Source: Candidatus Methanomethylicia archaeon (lineage in GTDB: Archaea > Thermoproteota > Methanomethylicia > Culexarchaeales > Culexarchaeaceae). From it: a stretch of 64,000 bases of DNA. Under the pieces are notes generated by a model, which ran no database searches, was not told the origin of the DNA, and worked only from the letters and a program-made list of their open reading frames with translations. The stretch covers positions 62,001 through 126,000 of the forward strand of contig JANXEO010000001.1 in NCBI GenBank assembly GCA_025058215.1, in the 5' to 3' direction. The position numbers and the translations under genes are program-made. Shown in pieces: positions 26,248 to 35,397 of this stretch. Position 1 is the stretch's first letter. Every line of letters begins with the position of its first letter.

Positions 26248-26269
26248 ATTACTGTAAAATTACTGTAAA
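26248..26269 (+). repeat. Perfect 11-base tandem repeat upstream of cdhA
   Basis: ATTACTGTAAA occurs twice head to tail at 26248-26258 and 26259-26269, ending 67 bases before the cdhA ATG and upstream of the AT-rich segment (about 26296-26307) that could be the TATA box. Its position suits an activator or repressor site for the cdh operon. I did not see a further copy upstream of ftr, mer or cooT. Confidence 0.6.
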
Positions 26270-26336
26270 ACAACATGATAATGTTTTTAACTTACATTAA
26301 AATATTAATAGTAGTCAAAGATGAGTGGATCTCTGA

Positions 26337-28706
26337 ATGTCAATCCCATACAAAAATTTTAGAATAAAATTAGATGAATTAAAAAGTGCTTTTGGGGAGA
26401 TTAAAGGATTAGATGTGAGAGTAGGATATGTAATAGAAGAGTGGGCAGAGCCTCAAGGTCCAACACCATTTCCATCAATTACTACATTAAGGGAATGGGA
26501 TCATAAACTCTTAAATAGATACAAACCACTGTACTTACCATACTGTGATCTATGTTGTCTATGTACATATGGTAAATGTGATTTATCTAGAGATAGGAGG
26601 GGAGCTTGTGGCATAGATTTATTAGAACAGCAATCGAGGTTAGTAACTCTTGTATGTGCAATAGGAGCAGCAACTCATACAAGTCATGCTAGAGAATTCT
26701 TAGATAAATTAATTAAGAGGTATGGAAGAGATACATCAATAAATCTCGGGGGACAAGTTCATGTTGAAATGCCTATAACAAGGCTTGTAACTGGTGTAAA
26801 ACCAAATACATTAGGAGATTTAGAAATAGTTTTAGAATATGTTGAAAGGCAAATAATTCAAACATTAGCAAGTGTACATACAGGACAGGAAGGTAGTTGG
26901 ATTGATTATGAATCAAAGGTTCTTCATTTAGGTATGCTTGATCATGTAGCATTAGAATTAGCTGATGTAATTCAAATATCAACATTGGATTTCCCAAAAG
27001 CAGAACCAGAAACTCCACTAGTAGATTTGGGAATAGGAAGTATAAATTCAAGAAAACCTGTAATATTGGTAATAGGACATAACGTTATACCAGCATCAGC
27101 AATAATAGATTATCTTGAGGAAAAGGGTATTAGAGATGAAGTGGAAGTATGTGGATTATGTTGCACTGCACATGATATAACTAGGTATGAAAAGAAGAAG
27201 GCAAAAATTATTGGACCAATGTCTTGGCAATTAAGATTCATTAGAACAGGTATACCAGATGTTATAGTGATAGATGAACAATGTATACGTACAGATCTAG
27301 TGGAAGAAGCTAGAAGAATAGGTGCTGTATTAATAGCAACATCAGATAAAGCTTGTCGTGGATTACCAAATAGAACTTTTAATGATCCAAATACAATAGT
27401 GGAAGAACTCATTAATGGGAAGATACAGGGAGCTTTAATTCTCGATGAAGAAGTAATGGCTGAAGTTGCAGTTAAAACTTCAATGAAAATTGCAAATATG
27501 AGAATGAAATTTAAAACTTTAATATCGCAAGAAGAACTGATAAATCATGCTAAAAGATGTGTAAAATGTAGAGAATGTGAAAGAAACTGCCCTCAAAATC
27601 TACCAATATCAGAAGCTATAGTTACAGCTGCAAAAGAAAATTTAACAAAATTATCATCGTTATACGCAAAATGTTTTACTTGTGGAAGATGTGAAAAAGC
27701 TTGTCCAAGAAATATACCAATATTAAATATGATTTTGAAAGCATATGAAAAAGATATGAAAAATGAAGTATTCAAGATTAGAGTGGGTAGAGGACCAATA
27801 CAAGATACAGAAATAAGAGCTGTAGGCAGGGATATAGTGCTTGGAACAATACCAGGGGTAATAGCTTTTGCTGGATGCTCTAATTGGCCTGATGGAGCAT
27901 ATGATGTTGCAGAAATGGCTATGGAATTTGCTTCAAGAAGGTATATGATTGTATCTTCAGGATGCTCAGCTATGGCTATTGCTATGTATAAGAATGAAGA
28001 GGGAAAAACACCATATGAAGAATTTAGTGGAGAATTTACGGCTGGAGGAATAGTGAATGTTGGTTCATGTGTTGCCAATTCCCATATAGCTGGTGCTGCA
28101 ATAAAAATTGCAAACATATTTGCAAGATTACCTTTAAGAGCAAATTATGCTGAAATTGCAGATTACATACTTAATAGAGTTGGCGCTGTAGGAATAGCTT
28201 GGGGTGCAATGAGTCAAAAGGCTGCAGCAATAGCTTCTGGATTTTGGCGTTTAGGAGTACCAATAATTGTTGGACCTCATGGAATTAAGTATAGAAGAAT
28301 GCTTCTTGGAAATAGAGATGATGATAGTAATTGGTACGTTTATGACGCTAGAACAGGGGAAAAAGTGTATGGCGGACCTGCACCAGAACACTTATTCTAT
28401 GCAGCTGAAAATAAGGGGGAAGCTATGGCTATGGCAGCAAAACTTTGTATAAGACCTGCAGATACACCACAAGGAAGAGCTATAAAACTTACAAATTACA
28501 TTTCATTATACAAGAAGTTTTATGGAGAAGATAAATTACCACAAGATATACCAATATTCATAAGAACTGAAGCAGATATACCAATAACATATAGAGAAGA
28601 AGTACTTAAAATGTTAAGGGAAGTTGGGTGGACTGAGAAGCCAGTTGTATCAAATCCAACATTATTAGAAGAGGTTGTAAAGAAAATGAAGGTGAGTGGA
28701 TTATGA
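26337..28706 (+). CDS. cdhA: CO dehydrogenase/acetyl-CoA synthase alpha subunit (CO dehydrogenase)
   Basis: Nickel-iron CODH subunit of 789 residues, the normal size of archaeal CdhA; it interconverts CO2 and CO. Cysteine clusters are in the expected order: C70, C73, C74/C76 and C81 with C91 (YCDLCCLCTYGKC ... GACG) for the B/D clusters, then CVKCRECERNCP and CFTCGRCEKACP, two ferredoxin-like 4Fe-4S motifs that mark archaeal CdhA, and C-terminal cysteine residues of the C-cluster region (for example AFAGCSNWPDG, SSGCSAM, VGSCVANSH). Histidines in THTSHAREF match the C-cluster environment. It overlaps cdhB by 4 bases. Confidence 0.96.
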   Translation: MSIPYKNFRIKLDELKSAFGEIKGLDVRVGYVIEEWAEPQGPTPFPSITTLREWDHKLLNRYKPLYLPYCDLCCLCTYGKCDLSRDRRGACGIDLLEQQSRLVTLVCAIGAATHTSHAREFLDKLIKRYGRDTSINLGGQVHVEMPITRLVTGVKPNTLGDLEIVLEYVERQIIQTLASVHTGQEGSWIDYESKVLHLGMLDHVALELADVIQISTLDFPKAEPETPLVDLGIGSINSRKPVILVIGHNVIPASAIIDYLEEKGIRDEVEVCGLCCTAHDITRYEKKKAKIIGPMSWQLRFIRTGIPDVIVIDEQCIRTDLVEEARRIGAVLIATSDKACRGLPNRTFNDPNTIVEELINGKIQGALILDEEVMAEVAVKTSMKIANMRMKFKTLISQEELINHAKRCVKCRECERNCPQNLPISEAIVTAAKENLTKLSSLYAKCFTCGRCEKACPRNIPILNMILKAYEKDMKNEVFKIRVGRGPIQDTEIRAVGRDIVLGTIPGVIAFAGCSNWPDGAYDVAEMAMEFASRRYMIVSSGCSAMAIAMYKNEEGKTPYEEFSGEFTAGGIVNVGSCVANSHIAGAAIKIANIFARLPLRANYAEIADYILNRVGAVGIAWGAMSQKAAAIASGFWRLGVPIIVGPHGIKYRRMLLGNRDDDSNWYVYDARTGEKVYGGPAPEHLFYAAENKGEAMAMAAKLCIRPADTPQGRAIKLTNYISLYKKFYGEDKLPQDIPIFIRTEADIPITYREEVLKMLREVGWTEKPVVSNPTLLEEVVKKMKVSGL

Positions 28707-29245
28707 GCATGGAGTACTGGCTTAAGGGAGATATACCTCCAGGACCTATAAAAGCTACCGTAATATCTAATATGAAACAACTAGCAAACATAATAAAACA
28801 ACATAAAAAGATCATGTTGATTCTAGGTTCAGAACTTAGTAAACTAGAGAAACTTGTAAATGAAAACATATTGGACAAACTTATAAGTATAAGTTTGAAT
28901 TTAGAAGCGGATGTAGTAATATCAAGTGGAGATATTGCACGAAGATTAGATGATGAAGGATATAAAAATTATAAAATAATGTTCCCCTTAGAAGTTATTC
29001 AAAGATTAACATTAAGAAATTTAGAATATAATTTAGCAATTTTCGTTGGATTTCACTATTATTATGAATGGTTGATATTGAATCATTTAAAACATAATGC
29101 ACATAAACACTTAAATACTATGTCAATAGAACCATATGCACAACCAAATTCAACATGGACATTACCATCACTTCCATTAGCAGTATGGTATAAGAATATA
29201 TGTCAATTAGAAGAAGAAATTAAATCAACTACAATTAAACAATGA
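28703..29245 (+). CDS. cdhB: CODH/ACS complex epsilon subunit
   Basis: Small subunit of 180 residues that binds CdhA and may stabilise it or mediate flavin electron transfer. The start WLKGDIPPGPIKATV and the segment LILGSELSKLE, together with the location directly after cdhA, match the epsilon family, which has a DHS-like NAD/FAD-binding fold. Sequence is otherwise not strongly conserved. It begins in the last codons of cdhA (ATGA overlap), implying coupled translation, and is followed by an 82-base gap before cdhC. Confidence 0.9.
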   Translation: MSMEYWLKGDIPPGPIKATVISNMKQLANIIKQHKKIMLILGSELSKLEKLVNENILDKLISISLNLEADVVISSGDIARRLDDEGYKNYKIMFPLEVIQRLTLRNLEYNLAIFVGFHYYYEWLILNHLKHNAHKHLNTMSIEPYAQPNSTWTLPSLPLAVWYKNICQLEEEIKSTTIKQ

Positions 29246-29327
29246 GAACAATTTATAAATAAAATATTTAATTAAAGTACAATGAAGAATATATACACAT
29301 GAAATTAGTATATGAAGAGGTGAAGAT

Positions 29328-30809
29328 ATGAGTATAATTATAAATATTCTAGAACCATTAGAAATCAAAAAGGAAATAATAAAGGTGTATAATGTCCCTC
29401 CAACACCAGAAAAAGGTATGTTCATAGATATACCCGTAGATGTGGGACCTCAATATGAAGGACAAAGAATTAGAAGAGAAGATATGCATGTGGAATTTGG
29501 AGGACCGAAGCTCAAACATAAATTTGAAATTGCGAGGGTAAAAAATCTTGAGGAAATTGATGATGGGAAAATAATTGTTGTAGGACAAGATATTAATGAA
29601 TTGAAGGAAGGAGGAACACATAATCTTGCTATAATAGTAGAAGTCGCTGGAAGAAATCTAACTGTAGATGCTGAAGGTGTTATAGAAAGGAGGATACATG
29701 AATTTTGTAATTACACACAAGGATTTATGCATTTAAATCAAAGGTATGATATATGGTTGAGGGTTGGTAAGAAATCCTTCAGCAAAGGATTAAATTCATT
29801 TAAGCATATAGGTACAGTGCTATACAGACTATTTAAATCAGCATTCCCAATAATAGAAAAGTTTCAAGTAACATTTATTACAGAACCACAAATAGTTGAA
29901 AAATTGTTTGAACAAGCAATAAAAGTTTACAATGCAAGAGATGAAAGAACTTTTGGATTAAAAGATGAAGAAGTAGACGTATTCTACTCTTGCAGACTCT
30001 GTCAATCTTTCGCACCAACACATGTATGTATTATAACTCCAGAAAGACCTTCTAATTGTGGAGCTATAACGTGGATAGATGCCATGGTAGCTGCAAAAAT
30101 AGATCCAAAAGGGCCAATAGCTCCAGTATATAAAGGAAAGTTAACAGATCCAATAAAAGGGGAGTGGAGTGGAGTTAATGAAAACGTTAGAAAACTTTCT
30201 GGCGGTGCAGTTCAAAGAATAACTCTATATTCAGCATTTGAAAATCCACATACTTCATGTGGATGTTTTGAATGTGTAACGTTTTATGTACCTGAAGTTG
30301 ATGGATTAGGAATTGTACAAAGAGGATATGCAGGTGTAACACCAGTAGGATTGAAATTTGGAGATATAGCTGATTCAGCAGGTGGAGGAAAACAAATAGC
30401 TGGATTCTATGGTCTTGGAGTATTATATATGAGAACTAATAAGTTTCTACAAGCAGATGGTGGATGGAATCGTATAGTATGGATGTCATCAGAATTAAAA
30501 CAGAAGATTCTAGATGCAATACCATTAGATTTACGTGAAAAAATTCCAACAGAAAAAGAAGTAAAAACAATAGAAGAACTTAAAAAGTTCCTTGTGGAAA
30601 AGGGACATCCATCAGCAAAGAAAATAGTAGAAGCACCACCCACACCAATAGAAAAACGTGTAGAAGAGGTTGTACCAGCAATTTCAACAACTCCACAAGC
30701 GGAAGCTGTAGTAACATTACCAGAATTACCATTAACCATGGGTGGATTTAGTCTTATTCTCAAAAATGTGAAGATTAAAGCTGAAAAATTAATAATTAAA
30801 AGAACTTAA
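29328..30809 (+). CDS. cdhC: Acetyl-CoA synthase (CODH/ACS beta subunit)
   Basis: Carries the nickel A-cluster that makes acetyl-CoA from CO, a methyl group and CoA. 493 residues; as in other archaea it lacks the N-terminal CODH-binding domain of bacterial ACS. Metal ligands are C222, C225, C234 and C244 for the 4Fe-4S cluster, and C311 and C313 (TSCGCFECV) for the distal nickel. The spacing between them (2, 8, 9 and 66 intervening residues, then one) is the same as in the well-studied Moorella enzyme. After about residue 425 comes a proline- and valine-rich linker, then a short conserved-looking tail LKNVKIKAEKLIIK. A GAGGTGAAG site precedes the ATG. Confidence 0.96.
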   Translation: MSIIINILEPLEIKKEIIKVYNVPPTPEKGMFIDIPVDVGPQYEGQRIRREDMHVEFGGPKLKHKFEIARVKNLEEIDDGKIIVVGQDINELKEGGTHNLAIIVEVAGRNLTVDAEGVIERRIHEFCNYTQGFMHLNQRYDIWLRVGKKSFSKGLNSFKHIGTVLYRLFKSAFPIIEKFQVTFITEPQIVEKLFEQAIKVYNARDERTFGLKDEEVDVFYSCRLCQSFAPTHVCIITPERPSNCGAITWIDAMVAAKIDPKGPIAPVYKGKLTDPIKGEWSGVNENVRKLSGGAVQRITLYSAFENPHTSCGCFECVTFYVPEVDGLGIVQRGYAGVTPVGLKFGDIADSAGGGKQIAGFYGLGVLYMRTNKFLQADGGWNRIVWMSSELKQKILDAIPLDLREKIPTEKEVKTIEELKKFLVEKGHPSAKKIVEAPPTPIEKRVEEVVPAISTTPQAEAVVTLPELPLTMGGFSLILKNVKIKAEKLIIKRT

Positions 30810-30826
30810 AGGAGGAAGTCAATTAA

Positions 30827-32053
30827 ATGAATAAAGAAAGGAAGGAAGAAACACAAGAAAAAACTGCAATGGATAATTTATTAACGATGATAATGGAAGC
30901 TATAGAAAAAGGATTCATTGAATTACATGATGTAGAAATAGATGTAGAAGAAATGGAAATAAAATTACAACCAGTTATTAGCAAAACATTAAAACCAGTA
31001 ATTAAAAAGGTGGAGAAAGCTATTGTGGAATTAAGTAAAATTACGTTCGAAGAACCAAAAATAGATTTTCCAGGGAAAATTGTAGAAGTAAAGATTGGCG
31101 CAACAAAATCTGAAGGAGGAACTAGGGATAGAAGTATATTCATTGGAGGGCATACAATGCCACCATACTATTATGTGTATGGATACGTATCTCAAAATCC
31201 TCCGGCTTTTGGTGGAGATATATTTGATATGAGAATATCATTACCTAGAGCTGTTAGACAAGTTTTTGGAGATGTACTAGATAATCCAATTGAATGGGCT
31301 AAAATGTGGATTAATGAATTTAAAGCTGAAGCAATAAATGTTCATTTAGTAAGTACAGATCCAAATATAAAGGATACATGTCCTTCAGATTCCGCTAAAT
31401 TAATTGAAGAAATTCTACAACAAGTTAAAGTACCTATTGTTGTTGGTGGATGTGGTCATCCAACAAAAGATGTTGAAGTATTTAAAAAAGTATCTGATGT
31501 TGCTGAAGGGGAGAGAATAGTTTTAAACAGTTTAAATTTAGATATGAAAATTGAAGATATATGTAAACATATAGCAAAGAAAGATACTGTAGTAATAAAT
31601 TTTTCACCTATGGATTTAGATAAAGCTAGAGAAATAAATAGGAAAGTTTATGATTGGATACCAAAGAGTAGGATAATATTAGATTTAAACATTGGAGGTA
31701 TAGGATATGGTACAGAATACGGGTTTACAGCTATGGAAAGAGCTAGACTTGCAGCCTTATTAGGAGATGAAGAATTGCAACATCCATTTAATGTTGGTGC
31801 TTCAAATGCTTGGGGGGCTAGAGAAGCATGGATAACTATGGATCCCTATTGGGGGCCGAGGGAAATTAGAGGTCCATTATGGGAGGTATTAACATGTACA
31901 ATATGTCTTCTTGCAGGTGCAGATTACTTCATGATACTACATCCGACAACTTTAAAAACATTAAAAGAATTAAGGGAAAACATGTTTTTACAAATAAAAT
32001 CAATTACTAAAGATATTATAGATTGGGTTTCACAAAAATTACCGGTGATTTAA
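30827..32053 (+). CDS. cdhD: CODH/ACS corrinoid iron-sulfur protein, delta (small) subunit
   Basis: TIM-barrel half of the corrinoid protein that carries the methyl group between methyl-H4MPT and ACS. 408 residues. Seen: FPGKIVEVKIGATKSEGGTRDRSIFIGGH near residues 80-110, with the GGTR motif, and HPFNVGASNAWGAREAW in the C-terminal region, both standard in CdhD. A charged N-terminal extension of about 75 residues contains LHDVEIDVEEMEIK, similar in pattern to the end of CdhC. It begins after a GGAGG site and abuts cdhE directly. Confidence 0.94.
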   Translation: MNKERKEETQEKTAMDNLLTMIMEAIEKGFIELHDVEIDVEEMEIKLQPVISKTLKPVIKKVEKAIVELSKITFEEPKIDFPGKIVEVKIGATKSEGGTRDRSIFIGGHTMPPYYYVYGYVSQNPPAFGGDIFDMRISLPRAVRQVFGDVLDNPIEWAKMWINEFKAEAINVHLVSTDPNIKDTCPSDSAKLIEEILQQVKVPIVVGGCGHPTKDVEVFKKVSDVAEGERIVLNSLNLDMKIEDICKHIAKKDTVVINFSPMDLDKAREINRKVYDWIPKSRIILDLNIGGIGYGTEYGFTAMERARLAALLGDEELQHPFNVGASNAWGAREAWITMDPYWGPREIRGPLWEVLTCTICLLAGADYFMILHPTTLKTLKELRENMFLQIKSITKDIIDWVSQKLPVI

Positions 32054-33493
32054 ATGCCGTGGAAACCTCCAAATCCAATAGAAATATACAATTTACTACC
32101 TAGAACTAATTGTGGAAAGTGTGGAGAAGCCAATTGTATGGCATTTGCAGTTAAAGTTTCAAATCTTGAAACAGCTATTGAGGAATGTCCACCACTACTA
32201 GAAGAAAAGTACTCAAATAATTATAGAAAAGCAAAGTCTTTAGTTGCACCACCAATTAAGGAAATTATGTTAAAATCACCTAAGAGAATAGTGAAAATTG
32301 GAGGAAAATATGTATTACATAGACATGAACTAAGATATATGAATCCAACAGCTATAGCAATAGATGTAGATGACTCAATGGATAAAGATACCCTAATGAA
32401 AAGACTGAATCTTGCTGAAAATTTCATATATGAATATGTTGGAAGACAACTTAAACTAGACCTTATAGCCATTAGATCTGTATCTAATGATCAAAAACAG
32501 TACATGAAAACTGTACAAACTGTTGTTGAAAATTGTTCATTACCATTGATATTATGTTCTCATAATCCAAGGGTAATTGAAGCAGGTTTATCAGTTTTAA
32601 GTACGGAATATAAGCCACTAATATACGCAGCTAATAAAGATAATTGGAGAGAAATGGTTGAATTAGCTAAAACATTTAATTCAGCTTTAGCAATATCAAG
32701 TTCTGGAGATTTAAACTCTTTAGTGTCCATTGCGAAGACTTTAACAGAAGATGTGGGTTTGGAAGATGTTGCTTTAGATCCCGGATGCCCTGCAAATATA
32801 AATGGTTTACCTTATGTAATTAAAGCTTTTACACAATTAAGATATAAAGCAATAAATGAAGGTTACAAATATTCAACATATCCTCTCATAGGAACACCTA
32901 TATCAATATGGGCGAGTAAAATTGATGATCCAATACAGAAAATGTGGTGGGAAACAATATTATCAACAATTTTAATGACGAGGTATGCTGACCTCATAAT
33001 TATGCATTCAATTGAGGGATGGGCACTTTTACCATTAACTATTTGGAGATTTCAACTTTATACAGATCCAAGAAAACCTGTTGCAGTAGAACCAGGGATT
33101 AAAACTATTGGAAGTCCAGATGATACATCACCAGTATTTGTAACAAGTAATTATGCTTTAACCTACAGTATAGTTTTAAATGATATACAGAAAAGTGGGA
33201 TAAATGCATGGCTAATAGTTATAGATACAGAAGGTTTAGCAGTAGATGTCTCGGTAGCTGCTAAGAAATTTACAGGAGAGAAAATTTCGGAATTGATTAA
33301 GCAAAAAAATCTTGAAGAAAAAATAAAGCATAGAATACTAGTAATACCTGGAAAAGCTGCTAGAATTTCTGGGGAACTGGAAGAAGTAAGTAAATGGAAA
33401 GTTTTAGTAGGACCTACTGATTCAAGTGAAATATCATCATTCATTAAGAAAATATGGACTCCAGAAAAGATTAGAGAGATTATGGAGAGCTAA
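32054..33493 (+). CDS. cdhE: CODH/ACS corrinoid iron-sulfur protein, gamma (large) subunit
   Basis: 479-residue subunit holding the cobamide and one 4Fe-4S cluster. The N-terminal cluster ligands are C20, C23, C28 and C45 (CGKCGEANCMAF ... EECPPLL). A TIM barrel domain binds the delta subunit, and the C-terminal domain has the cobamide-binding region (from about residue 370, with KIS...VLVGPTDSSEISSF at the end). Within the barrel DVALDPGC is characteristic. It directly follows cdhD with no gap. The low-potential cluster serves to reactivate oxidised cobalt, a task linked to the RACo-like gene next in line. Confidence 0.94.
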   Translation: MPWKPPNPIEIYNLLPRTNCGKCGEANCMAFAVKVSNLETAIEECPPLLEEKYSNNYRKAKSLVAPPIKEIMLKSPKRIVKIGGKYVLHRHELRYMNPTAIAIDVDDSMDKDTLMKRLNLAENFIYEYVGRQLKLDLIAIRSVSNDQKQYMKTVQTVVENCSLPLILCSHNPRVIEAGLSVLSTEYKPLIYAANKDNWREMVELAKTFNSALAISSSGDLNSLVSIAKTLTEDVGLEDVALDPGCPANINGLPYVIKAFTQLRYKAINEGYKYSTYPLIGTPISIWASKIDDPIQKMWWETILSTILMTRYADLIIMHSIEGWALLPLTIWRFQLYTDPRKPVAVEPGIKTIGSPDDTSPVFVTSNYALTYSIVLNDIQKSGINAWLIVIDTEGLAVDVSVAAKKFTGEKISELIKQKNLEEKIKHRILVIPGKAARISGELEEVSKWKVLVGPTDSSEISSFIKKIWTPEKIREIMES

Positions 33494-33505
33494 TTTAATG
33501 GGAAA

Positions 33506-35374
33506 ATGGAGTATGTAAAAGTTTTCTTTCCACAATATAAAGTTGAAATTTCTATTGATAAAGGTACAAAAATATTGGAAGCTATACATAAAGCAAACAT
33601 AGGTATTAGGAGTATATGTGGTGGAAAAGGGCTTTGTGGAAAATGTAAAGTCATTATAAGTAGAGGTAGAGTAAAACATGAAGTTAAAGATAAAGAATTA
33701 ATATCATCTGAAGACATTTCCAAGGGGTATGTATTAGCTTGTTTAGCAAAAATCGTAGAAGATATTGAAGTACTAATTCCCCCAGAAAGTATTATTGGAA
33801 AAGCTAAATTATTAATTGATGTCAATTTACCAAAATTTTCTATAGAACCATATATACATAAAATCCAAATTAAAATGAAAAAAATAGAAGATTTAAATCA
33901 ATTGTTTAGAAGATATTTAATGGATAATGAACTTCAAAAGAAAATTATTGATGAAATAGAAATAGGTAAAGAAATAACATTGATAGTTGATTCCTATACA
34001 TCTAGAGTATTAGATTACAGTTTTAGAGATTTTAAACATGAAATTTATGGGTTAGCCATAGATATAGGAACCACTAAAATAGTTGCTTCATTAATAAATA
34101 CATTTACAAGTGAAATTCTAGTTACAGAATCAAAATTCAATAAGCAATTGATATATGGAGAAGATTTAATATCTAGAATATCATATGCACTTGAAAAAGA
34201 AAATGGTCTTAGAGAATTACAACATGCTATAATTCAAACAATAAACGAAATAATTGACGATATATGTAAAAAACTTGGAATAAATCATAATAACATATAC
34301 ATTGTAAGTACAGCTGGAAATACCGTAATGACATATACTTTTATAGGATTGGACCCAAGTCCCCTTATAAAATCATTTAAAGAGCGGGTAAACGTAAGTA
34401 GAAAGCCGTATATAATTAATTCAAAAGATTTAGGGTTAAAAGTAAATGATAATGCGATTGTTTACGTGCTTCCATGTGTAGGTAGATTTCTAGGAGGAGA
34501 TGTTATTGGAGATATAATAACATCTGAAATGAATTTTTCAAGTAAACCTACACTATTAATAGATATAGGAACTAATACTGAAGTAGTTATTGGTTGTAAA
34601 GATTGGATGTTAGGTACAACGGCACCAGCAGGACCTGCATTTGAAGGTTGGGGACTTAAATGTGGAGTTAGAGCTATTGAAGGAGCTATAGAGAGTATGG
34701 ATATAGAACCTGAAACTCTAGAACCACAATATAAGGTTATAGGTGATTCAAAACCTATTGGTATCTGTGGATCAGGTTACATAGATTTATTAGCTGAACT
34801 CTTCAAACATGGTATAATAGATCCAATGGGGAAATTCAAAAGTAATTTAAAATCTTCACGTATTAAAATGGGGTATGATGGATATGAATACATAGTTGCA
34901 TTTCAAAATGAAACCGCAACCAATAGAGAGATAGTAATAACGGAAAAAGATATATATAATTTAATAGATGCAAAATCCTCTGTATGTGCGGCAATATCAA
35001 TATTATTGAAGAAAATGATGTTGAATGTGTACGATATAGATAAAGTGTATATATGTGGAGCCTTTGGCAAATATCTAAATATAAATAATGCTATAGTTAT
35101 AGGAATGATACCAGAATTTGTAAAAGCTGAAATAATATTTATAGGGAATGGTTCACTTGGCGGTGCATACTTATCTATTGCATCAAAAAAACATAGAGAA
35201 GAAGCTGAAAGAATTGCAAAAATTACAGCTAGCATAGAATTAATGTTAGATCCAGATTTCATGGAGGAATATCAAGCTGGTTTCATATTACCAGGTAGAA
35301 AAGATCTATTTCCAACATGGTGGGAAATTAGCAGGAAAATTATAAAAAACAAGTTTTTAAATCCTGAAATGTAA
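33506..35374 (+). CDS. RACo-type reductive activator of the corrinoid protein (2Fe-2S ferredoxin plus ASKHA ATPase)
   Basis: A 622-residue protein that should use ATP to return inactive Co(II) corrinoid to Co(I). The N-terminal ferredoxin domain has cysteine ligands C38, C44, C47 and C79 (CGGKGLCGKC and ACLAK). A linker of about 100 residues leads to the DUF4445-type ASKHA ATPase with the phosphate motifs LAIDIGTTKIVAS, LIDIGTNTEVVIG and YICGAFGKYL. Length and order match bacterial RACo. It lies 12 bases after cdhE, so a function in the CODH/ACS corrinoid protein is well supported; methyltransferase activators (RamA) have a different architecture. Confidence 0.9.
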   Translation: MEYVKVFFPQYKVEISIDKGTKILEAIHKANIGIRSICGGKGLCGKCKVIISRGRVKHEVKDKELISSEDISKGYVLACLAKIVEDIEVLIPPESIIGKAKLLIDVNLPKFSIEPYIHKIQIKMKKIEDLNQLFRRYLMDNELQKKIIDEIEIGKEITLIVDSYTSRVLDYSFRDFKHEIYGLAIDIGTTKIVASLINTFTSEILVTESKFNKQLIYGEDLISRISYALEKENGLRELQHAIIQTINEIIDDICKKLGINHNNIYIVSTAGNTVMTYTFIGLDPSPLIKSFKERVNVSRKPYIINSKDLGLKVNDNAIVYVLPCVGRFLGGDVIGDIITSEMNFSSKPTLLIDIGTNTEVVIGCKDWMLGTTAPAGPAFEGWGLKCGVRAIEGAIESMDIEPETLEPQYKVIGDSKPIGICGSGYIDLLAELFKHGIIDPMGKFKSNLKSSRIKMGYDGYEYIVAFQNETATNREIVITEKDIYNLIDAKSSVCAAISILLKKMMLNVYDIDKVYICGAFGKYLNINNAIVIGMIPEFVKAEIIFIGNGSLGGAYLSIASKKHREEAERIAKITASIELMLDPDFMEEYQAGFILPGRKDLFPTWWEISRKIIKNKFLNPEM

Positions 35375-35397
35375 ATGGTATAGGGATTTTAAGATAT

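Noticed and set aside
27593-28117. Minus-strand open frame of 174 codons opposite cdhA
   Set aside because: Antisense shadow of an essential, well-recognised gene, with no own promoter or ribosome-binding site.
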